NCBI GenBank assembly: GCA_013076295.1 | Contig: RQOL01000372.1 | Coordinates: forward strand, 1 to 64,000 | Direction of reading: 5' to 3' | DNA from: Sanderia malayensis | Lineage: Eukaryota; Cnidaria; Scyphozoa; Semaeostomeae; Pelagiidae | DNA length: 64,000 bases | In this document: positions 56,001-64,000 of the stretch, one piece after another | Layout of the letters: each line of letters begins with the position of its first letter | Numbering within the stretch: the stretch's first letter is position 1 | Position numbers and translations under genes: made by a program | The notes under the pieces: model-generated | What the model was told of the DNA's origin: nothing | Seen by the model: only the letters and a program-made list of their open reading frames with translations | Database searches by the model: none

Positions 56001-58180
56001 ACAACTTACACAAATAAAAATTAACTTTTCTTCCCGCCACTGACACTAATCAAAATTAACATTCATTCCCACAATTTGAACATGATTCCACGTCAATTCA
56101 GCGAAAACAAATTGTTATACACTTTTATATACTTTTTTCAGTAATATTTACATTCATTCCCACAATTTACACTAATAAAAGATAACACTCATTCCCACAG
56201 TTTACACTAATAAAAACTAACTTTCACTCCTACAATTTACACAAAAAAAATTAACTTTTGTTCCCGCAACTTACACTAATCAAAATTAAGATTCATTCCC
56301 ACAATTGGCGCATAATTCCACGTCAATTCAGCGAAAACAAATTGTTATACACTTTTAGATACTTTTTCAGTAATATTAACATTCATTCTCACAATTTACA
56401 CAAATAAAGGATAACCCTCATTCCCACAATTTACACCAATAAAAATTAACTTTTATTCCCGAAACTTACACTAATCAACATTAACATTCATTCGCACAAT
56501 TTGCGCATGATTCCACGTCAAATCAGCGAGAACAAATTGTTATGCACTTTTAGTTACCTTTTTCAGTAATATTAACATTCATTCCCACAATTCACACTAA
56601 TAAAAGATAACACTCATTCCCACAATTTACACCAATAGAAATTAACTTTTTTTCCCGCACCTTACACTAATCAAGATTAGGATGCATTCCCACAATTTGC
56701 GCATGATTCCACGTCAATTCAGCGGGAAAAATTGTTGTACACTTTTAGTTACTTCTTTCAGTAATAAAAACACTCATTCCCACAATTTCCACGAATAAAA
56801 TATAAAACTCATTCCCACAATTTACACTAATAAAAACTAACTTTCACTCCCACAATTTACACCAATAGAAATTAACTTTTATTCCCGAGACTTTCAATAA
56901 TCAAAATTAACATTAATTCCCACAATTTGCGCATGATTCTACGTCAATTCAGCGAAAACAAATTGTTATACACTTTTAGTTACTTTTTTCAGTTATTTTA
57001 ACATTTATTCCCACAATTTAGCTAATAAAAGATAACACTCATTCCCACAATTTACACTAATAAAAATTAACTTTCATTCCCACAACTTACACAAATAAAA
57101 ATTAACTTTTGTTCCCGCCACTGACACTAATCAAAATTAACATTCATTCCCACAATTTGCACATGATTCCACGTCAATTCAGCGAAAACAAATTGTTATA
57201 CACTTTTATATACTTTTTTCAGTAATATTTACATTCATTCCCACAATTTACACTAATAAAAGATAACACTCATTCCCACAGTTTACACTAATAAAAACTA
57301 ACTTTCACTCCTACAATTTACACACAAAAAAATTAACTTTTGTTCCCGCAACTTACACTAATCAAAATTAAGATTCATTCCCACAATTGGCGCATGATTC
57401 CACGTCAATTCAGCGAAAACAAATTGTTATACACTTTTAGATACTTTTTCAGTAATATTAACATTCATTCTCACAATTTACACTAATAAAAGATAACACT
57501 CATTCCCACAATTTACACCAATAAAAATTAACTTTTATTCCCGAAACTTACACTAATCAACATTAACATTCATTCGCACAATTTGCGCATGATTCCACGT
57601 CAAATCAGCGAAAACAAATTGTTATACACTTTTAGTTACTTCTTTCAGTAATAATAACATTCATTCCCACAATTTCCACGAATAAAATATAAAACTCATT
57701 CCCACAATTTACACTAATAAAAACTAACTTTCACTCCCACAATTTACACCAATAGAAATTAACTTTTATTCCCGAGACTTTCAATAATCAAAATTAACAT
57801 TAATTCCCACAATTTGCGCATGATTCTACGTCAATTCAGCGAAAACAAATTGTTATACACTTTTAGTTCCTTTTTTCAGTTATTTTAACATTTATTCCCA
57901 CAATTTAGACTAATAAAATATAACACTCATTCCCACGATTTACACCAATAAAAAATAACTTTTATTCCCGAGACTTTCAATAATCAAAATTAACATTAAT
58001 TCCCACAATTTGCGCATGATTCTACGTCAATTCAGGGAAAACAAATTGTTATACACTTTTAGTTACTTTTTTCAGTTATTTTAACATTTATTCCCACAAT
58101 ATATTTAGATTCATTCCCACAATTTGCGCATGATTCCATGTCAATTCAGCGAGAACAAATTGTTATGCACTTTTAGTTAC
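56001..58180 (+). repeat. 1081-bp higher-order repeat and trailing units
   Basis: acttttatatacttttttc at 56121 recurs at 57202, 1081 bp on, with the tttcactcctacaattt and attggcgcat(a/g)attcc variants in both copies. After 57.6 kb, cccgagactttcaataat units repeat several times. Confidence 0.74.
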
Positions 58181-58734
58181 TTCTATTTACACTAATAAAT
58201 GATAACACTGATTCCCACAATTTATACTAATAAAATTAACTTTCATTCCCACAATTTACACCAATAAAAATCAACTTTTATTCCCGCAACTTACACTAAT
58301 CAAAATTAGGATTCATTCCCACAATTTGCGCATGATTCCATGTCAATTCAGCGAAAACAAATGTTATACACTTGTAGTTACTTTTTGAGTAATATTAACA
58401 TTCATTCCCACAATTTATTTAGATTCATTCCACAATTTGCGCATGATTCCACGTCAATTCTGCCAGAACAAGTTGTTATACACTTTTAGTTACTTCTATT
58501 TACACTAATAAATGATAACACTGATTCCCACAAATTACACTAATAAAAATTAACTTTCATTCCCACAATTTACACCAATAAAAATCAACTTTTATTCCCG
58601 CAACTTACACTAATCAAAATTAACATTCATTCCCACAATTTGCACAAATAAAAATTAATTTTTATTCCCGCAACTTACACTAATCAAGATTAGGATTCAT
58701 TCCCACAATTTGCGCATGATTCCGTGTCAATTCA
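58181..58734 (+). repeat. Satellite with shortened-core junctions
   Basis: Two ttagttacttctatttac junctions (about 58.18 and 58.49 kb) and an atttatttagattc unit occur here, resembling part of the 3.3-kb repeat. The segment is otherwise ordinary satellite. Confidence 0.65.
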
Positions 58735-61700
58735 GCGAGAACAAATTGTTATACATATTTATACTTTTCAGTATATTAACATTCATTCCACAATTTACAC
58801 CAATGGAAATTAACGTTTTCCCGCAACTTCACTAATCAAAATTAGGATTCATTCCCACAATTTGCGCATGATTCCATGTCAATTCAGCGAGAACAAATTG
58901 TTATAGACTTTTAGTTACTTGTTCCAGTTATATTAACATTTATTCCGACAATTTACACCAATAAAAATCAACTTTTAATCCCGTAACTTACACTAATCAA
59001 AATTAACACTCATTCCCACAATTGACGCTAATAAAAATTAACTTTTACTCCCGCAACTTACTCTAATCGAAATTAACATTTAATTCCCACAATTTGCGCA
59101 TGATTCCACGTCAATTCAGCAAAAACAAACTGTTGTGCACTTTTTTTTTTTTCAGTAATATTAACATTCATTCCCACAATTTCCACGAATAAAAGATAAC
59201 ACTCATTCCCACAATTTACACTAATAAAAACTAACTTTCACTCCCACAATTAACACAAATAAAAATTGACTTTTATTCCCACAACTTACACTAATCAAAA
59301 TTAACATTCATTCCCACAATTTGCGCATGATTCCACGTCAATTCAGCGCGAAAACAATTTGTTATACACTTTTAGTTACTTGTTCCAGTTATATTAACAT
59401 TTATTCCGACAATTTACACCAAAAATCAACTTTTAATCCCGTAACTTACACTAATCAAAATTAACACTAATTCCCACAATTGACACTAATAAAAATTAAC
59501 TTTTACTCCCGCAACTTACTCTAATCGAAATTAACATTAATTCCCACAATTTGCGCATGATTCCACGTCAATTCAGCAAAAACAAACTGTTGTGCACTTT
59601 TAGTTACTTTTTTCAGTAATATTAACATTCATTCCCACAATTTCCACGAATAAAGATAACACTCATTCCCACAATTTACACTAATAAAAACTAACTTTCA
59701 CTCCCACAATTAACACAAATAAAAATTGACTTTTATTCCCACAACTTACACTAATCAAAATTAACATTCATTCCCACAATTTGCGCATGATTCCACGTCA
59801 ATTCAGCGAAAACAATTTGTTATACACTTTTAGTTACTTCTTTCAGTAAATTAACATTCATTCCCACAATTTCCACGAATAAAAGATAACACTCATTCCC
59901 ACAATTTACACTAATAAAAACTAACTTTCACTCCCACAATTAACACAAATAAAAATTGACTTTTACTCCCGCAACTTACTCTAATCGAAATTAGGATTCA
60001 TTCCCACATTTTGCGCATGATTCCACGTCAATTCAGCGAAAACAATTTGTTATACACTTTAGTTACTTTTTTCAGTAATATTAACATTCATTCCCACAAT
60101 TTACACTAATAAAAGATAACACTCATTCCCACAATTTACACCAATAAAATTAACTTTTATTCCCGAAACTTACACTTAATCAAAATTAACATTAATTCCC
60201 ACAATTTGCGCATGATTCCACGTCAATTCAGCCAAAACAAATTGTTGTGCACTTTTAGTTACTTTTTTCAGTAATATTAACATTCATTCCCACAATTTCC
60301 ACGAATAAAAGATAACACTCATTCCCACAATTTACAATAATAAAAACTAACTTTCATTCCCACAATTAACACAAATAAAAATTGACTTTTATTCCCAACT
60401 TACACTAATCAAAATTAACATTCATTCCCACAATTTGCGCATGATTCCACGTCAATTCAGCAAACAAATTGTTATACACTTTTGGTTACTTTTTTCAGTA
60501 ATATTAAAATTCATTCCCACAATTTACACTAATAAAAGAAAACACTGATTGCCACAACTTACACCAATACAAATTAACTTTTGTTCCCGCCACTGACACT
60601 AATCAAAATTAACATTCATTCCCACAATTTGCGCATGATTCCACGTCAATTCAGCAAAAACAAATTGTTATACATTTTAGTTACTTTTTTCAGTAATATT
60701 AACATTCATTCCCACAATTTCCACGAATAAAGATAACACTCATTCCCACAATTTACACTAATAAAAACTAACTTTCACTCCCACAATTAACACCAATAAA
60801 AATTGACCTTTATTCCCACAACTTACACTTATCAAAATTAAAATTCATTCCCACAATTTGCGCATGATTCCACGTCAATTCAGCAAATGCAAATTGTTAT
60901 ACACTTTTGGTTACTTTTTTCAGTAATATTAAAATTCATTCCCACAATTTACACTAATAAAAGATAACACTGATTGCCACAACTTACACCAATACAAATT
61001 AACTTTTGTTCCCGCCACTGACACTAATCAAAATTAACATTCATTCCCACAATTTGCGCATGATTCCACGTCAATTCAGCAAAACAAATTGTTATACATA
61101 TTTAGTTACTTTTTTCAGTAGTATTAACATTCATTCCCACAATTTCCACGAATAAAGGATAACACTCATTCCCACAATTTACACTAATAAAAACTAACTT
61201 TCACTCCCACAATTAACACCAATAAAAATTGACCTTTATTCCCACAACTTACACTTATCAAAATTAAAATTCATTCCCACAATTTGCGCATGATTCCACG
61301 TCAATTCAGCGAAAACAAATTGTTATACACTTTTAGTTACTTTTTTCAGTAATATTAACATTGATTCCCACAATTTACACTAATAAAAGATAACACTCAT
61401 TCCCACAGTTTACACTAATAAAAACTAACTTTCACTCCTACAATTTACACCAATTAAAATTAACTTTTGTTTCCGAAACTTACACTAATCAAAATTAAGA
61501 TTCATTCCCACAATTTGCGCATGATTCCACGTCAATTCAGAGAAAACAAATTGTTATACACTTTTAGTTAGTTTTTTCAGTAATATTAACATTCATCCCA
61601 CAAATTACACTAATAAAAGATAACACTCATTCCCACAATTTATACTAATAAAAATTAACTTTCATTCCCACAACTTACAAAATAAAAATTAACTTTGTTC

Positions 61701-62395
61701 CGCCACTGACACTAATCAAAATTAGCATTCATTCCCACAATTTGCTCATGATTCCACGTCAATTCAGCGAAAGCAAATTGTTATACACTTTTAGTTACTT
61801 TTTTCAGTAATATGAACATTGATTCCCACAATTTACACTAATAAAAGAGAACACTCATTCCCACAGTTTACACTAATAAAAACTAACTTTCACTCCTACA
61901 ATTTACACCAATAAAAATTAACTTTTGTTCCCGAAACTTACACTAATCAAGATTAGGATTCATTCCCACAATTTGCGCATGATTCGATGTCAATTCAGCG
62001 AGAACAAATTGTTATACACTTTCAGTTACTTTTTTCAGTAATATTAACATTCATTCCCACAACTTACACTAATAAAAGATAACATTCACTCCCATAAGTT
62101 ATACCAATAAAAATTAACTTTTCTCCCGAAACTTACACTAATCACAATTTGGATTCATTCCCACACTTTGCGCATGATTCCACGTCAATTCAGCCAGAAC
62201 AAATTGTTATACATTATAGTTACTTTTTTCAGTAATATTAACATTCCTTTCCACAATTTACACTAATAAAAGATAACATTCACTCCCACAATTTACACCA
62301 ATAAAAATCAACTTTTATTCCCGCAACTTTCACTAATCAAAACTAGGATTCATTCCCACAATTTGCGCATGATTCCGTGTCAATTCAGCGATAAC
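58735..62395 (+). repeat. 3.66-kb higher-order repeat, copy 1
   Basis: tattccgacaattt at 58941 recurs at 62602 (3661 bp), and that at 59402 recurs at 63064 (3662 bp). The block is marked by tttccacgaataaa, aattaacacaaataaaaat and ctctaatcgaaatt submonomers. Inside it, a 425-bp tandem is seen (cttttggttac at about 60480 and 60905). Its last ~450 bp (61.93-62.39 kb) is a graft of 3.3-kb-repeat type sequence. Confidence 0.78.
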
Positions 62396-64000
62396 AAATT
62401 GTTATACATATTTAGTTACTTGTTCCAGTTATATTAACATTCATTCCCTCAGTTTACACCCATGGAAATTAACGTTTTTCCCGCAACTTACACTAATCAA
62501 AATTAGGATTCATTCCCACAATTTGCGCATGATTCCATGTCAATTCAGCGAGAACAAATTGTTATACACTTTTAGTTACTTGTTCCAGTTATATTAACAT
62601 TTATTCCGACAATTTACACCAATAAAAATCAACTTTTAATCCCGTAACTTACACTAATCAAAATTAACACTCATTCCCACAATTGACACTAATAAAAATT
62701 AACTTTTACTCCCGCAAATTACTCTAATCGAAATTAACATTAATTCCCACAATTTGCGCATGATTCCACGTCAATTCAGCAAAAACAAACTGTTGTGCAC
62801 TTTTAGTTACTTTTTTCAGTAATATTAACATTCATTCCCACAATTTCCACGAATAAAAGATAACACTCATTCCCACAATTTACACTAATAAAAACTAACT
62901 TTCACTCCCACAATTAACACAAATAAAAATTGACTTTTATTCCCACAACTTACACTAATCAAAATTAACATTCATTCCCACAATTTGCGCATGATTCCAC
63001 GTCAATTCAGCGAAAACAATTTGTTATACACTTTTAGTTACTTGTTCCAGTTATATTAACATTTATTCCGACAATTTACACCAATAAAAATCAACTTTTA
63101 ATCCCGTAACTTACACTAATCAAAATTAACACTCATTCCCACAATTGACACTAATAAAAATTAACTTTTACTCCCGCAACTTACTCTAATCGAAATTAAC
63201 ATTAATTCCCACAATTTGCGCATGATTCCACGTCAATTCAGAAAAACAAAACTGTGTGTGCACTTTTAGTTACTTTTTTCAGTAATATTAACATTCATTC
63301 CCACAATTTCCACGAATAAAAGATAACACTCATTCCCACAATTTACACTAATAAAAAACTAACTTTCACTCCCACAATTAACACAAATAAATTGACTTTT
63401 ATCCCACAACTTACACTAATCAAAATTAACATTCATTCCCACAATTTGCGCATGATTCCACGTCAATTCAGCGAAAACAATTGTTATACACTTTTAGTTA
63501 CTTCTTTCAGTAATATTAACATTCATTCCCACAATTTCCACGAATAAAAGATAACACTCATTCCCCAAATTGACACTAATAAAAATTAACTTTTACCCGC
63601 AACTTACTCTAATCGAAATTAGGATTCATTCCCACATTTTGCGCATGATTCCACGTCAATTCAGCGAAAACAATTTGTTATACACTTTTAGTTACTTTTT
63701 TCAGTAATATTAACATTCATTCCCACAATTTACACTAATAAAAGATAACACTCATTCCCACAATTTACACCAATAAAAGTTAACTTTTATTCCCGAACTT
63801 ACACTTATCAAAAGTAACATTAATTCCCACAGTTTGCGCATGATTCCACGTCAATTCAGCCAAAACAAATTGTTGTGCACTTTTAGTTACTTTTTTCAGT
63901 AATATTAACATTCATTCCCACAATTTCCACGAATAAAAGATAACACTCATTCCCACAATTTACAATAATAAAAACTAACTTTCTCCCACAATTAACACAA
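62396..64000 (+). repeat. 3.66-kb higher-order repeat, copy 2 (cut by the window end)
   Basis: It follows the unit order of 58735-60340 with few changes and runs off the window edge, so the array continues. A small run-on is seen at 63250 (actgtgtgtgcac for actgttgtgcac). Confidence 0.78.

Larger units (their letters stand above)
380..64000 (+). repeat. Long AT-rich satellite array with higher-order structure
   Basis: The whole of this span is tandem repeat. Two modules alternate in one orientation: a 35-bp submonomer beginning attcccacaattt or attcccgcaactt, and a 91-bp core containing gcgcatgattccacgtc, acaaattgttatacac and cagttatataaacattc. Spacing between successive cores follows 91 + n x 35 bp, and I measured about 161, 196, 231, 266 and 301. 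By extrapolation there are roughly 280-310 cores. No unrelated sequence interrupts the array, and no gene lies in it. TAA stops occur in nearly every 35-mer, and the longest plus-strand frame (52551-52745, 64 codons) is repeat. The array runs off the right edge. A centromeric, pericentromeric or other heterochromatic location is inferred from length and organisation only. Confidence 0.97.

Noticed and set aside
380..64000. CRISPR-like array (regular repeats and spacers)
   Set aside because: Both modules are themselves repeats of one another; there are no unique spacers, no conserved short palindromic repeat and no cas genes.
380..64000. CENP-B box in the satellite
   Set aside because: I compared TTCG- and CCCG-containing segments (for example gattcgatgtcaattcggcg and ttcccgcaacttac) with the essential pattern TTCGNNNNANNCGGG. 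The required A and CGGG positions do not match on either strand.
380..64000. Telomeric repeat or (GGAAT)n satellite
   Set aside because: No TTAGGG-type tandem is present; isolated attagg words come from the 35-mer end. GGGAATGAA on the minus strand resembles GGAAT only locally and is not itself tandem at 5 bp.
380..64000. A-tract phased bent DNA
   Set aside because: A/T tracts recur at 35 bp, about 3.3 helical turns, so they are not in phase with the helix. I cannot support curvature without calculation.
380..64000. i-motif or G-quadruplex from repeated CCC runs
   Set aside because: Runs of three C are about 35 bp apart with no clustering of four, so the loops would be far too long.

Overview
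This window looks like non-coding eukaryotic DNA. It consists of one very long, AT-rich satellite array of about 63.6 kb (380 to 64000, continuing past the right edge), preceded at the left edge by a short GC-richer transposable element (1 to 379). I find no protein-coding gene, tRNA, rRNA or CRISPR array. The few short open frames are chance frames inside the element or the repeat. The organism cannot be named from the sequence. Higher-order tandem satellite plus a non-autonomous element with terminal inverted repeats suggests a eukaryotic heterochromatic block, possibly centromeric or pericentromeric. The CATATG / GCGGGCTGG-type motifs of the element remind me of repeats in invertebrate (perhaps cnidarian) genomes, but that is a weak recollection.

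The element at 1-379 has 45-bp terminal inverted repeats that match at 43 positions. It contains further nested inverted repeats, and its right end (reverse complement GGGCCTGTTC...) abuts TTA. This fits a Tourist / PIF-Harbinger-like MITE inserted into a TTA inside the satellite core unit. Its outermost left bases and the left target duplication lie outside the window.

The satellite has two building blocks, all in one orientation. One is a 35-bp submonomer (begins attcccacaattt, then acactaataaaaattaac). The other is a 91-bp core unit, which starts like a 35-mer but carries a 56-bp insert (gcgcatgattccacgtc ... acaaattgttatacac ... cagttatataaacattc). Cores alternate with two to six 35-mers, giving local periods near 161, 196, 231, 266 and 301 bp (91 + n x 35). 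A 23-bp truncated 35-mer (atttatttagattc type) marks some families. From sampled spacings I estimate roughly 280-310 cores.

On top of this lie several generations of higher-order repeats. They include about 1.47 kb with a 0.78 kb follow-up (2.77-6.2 kb), 4.1 kb (8.72-17.4 kb), 1.0 kb (17.9-19.5 kb), 0.43 kb (20.9-21.8 kb), 0.74 kb (22.0-23.6 kb), 2.3 kb (23.6-26.9 kb), 4.6 kb (26.9-35.3 kb), 0.39/0.62 kb (37.5-39.3 kb), 0.39/0.67/0.78 kb (40.4-43.4 kb), three copies of 3.3 kb (44.45-54.3 kb), 1.08 kb (56-57.6 kb) and 3.66 kb (58.7-64 kb). Copies often differ by loss of whole units, as expected for in-register unequal exchange. The 48-54.7 kb stretch also has many one-base deletions, which could be real decay or uncorrected assembly error.

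No system of interacting genes is present. The points worth a second look are the two-module architecture, the strong strand asymmetry, the very dense GTGGGAA (CSL/Su(H)-type) motif on the minus strand, the CpG-decay pattern, and the mosaic block junctions.
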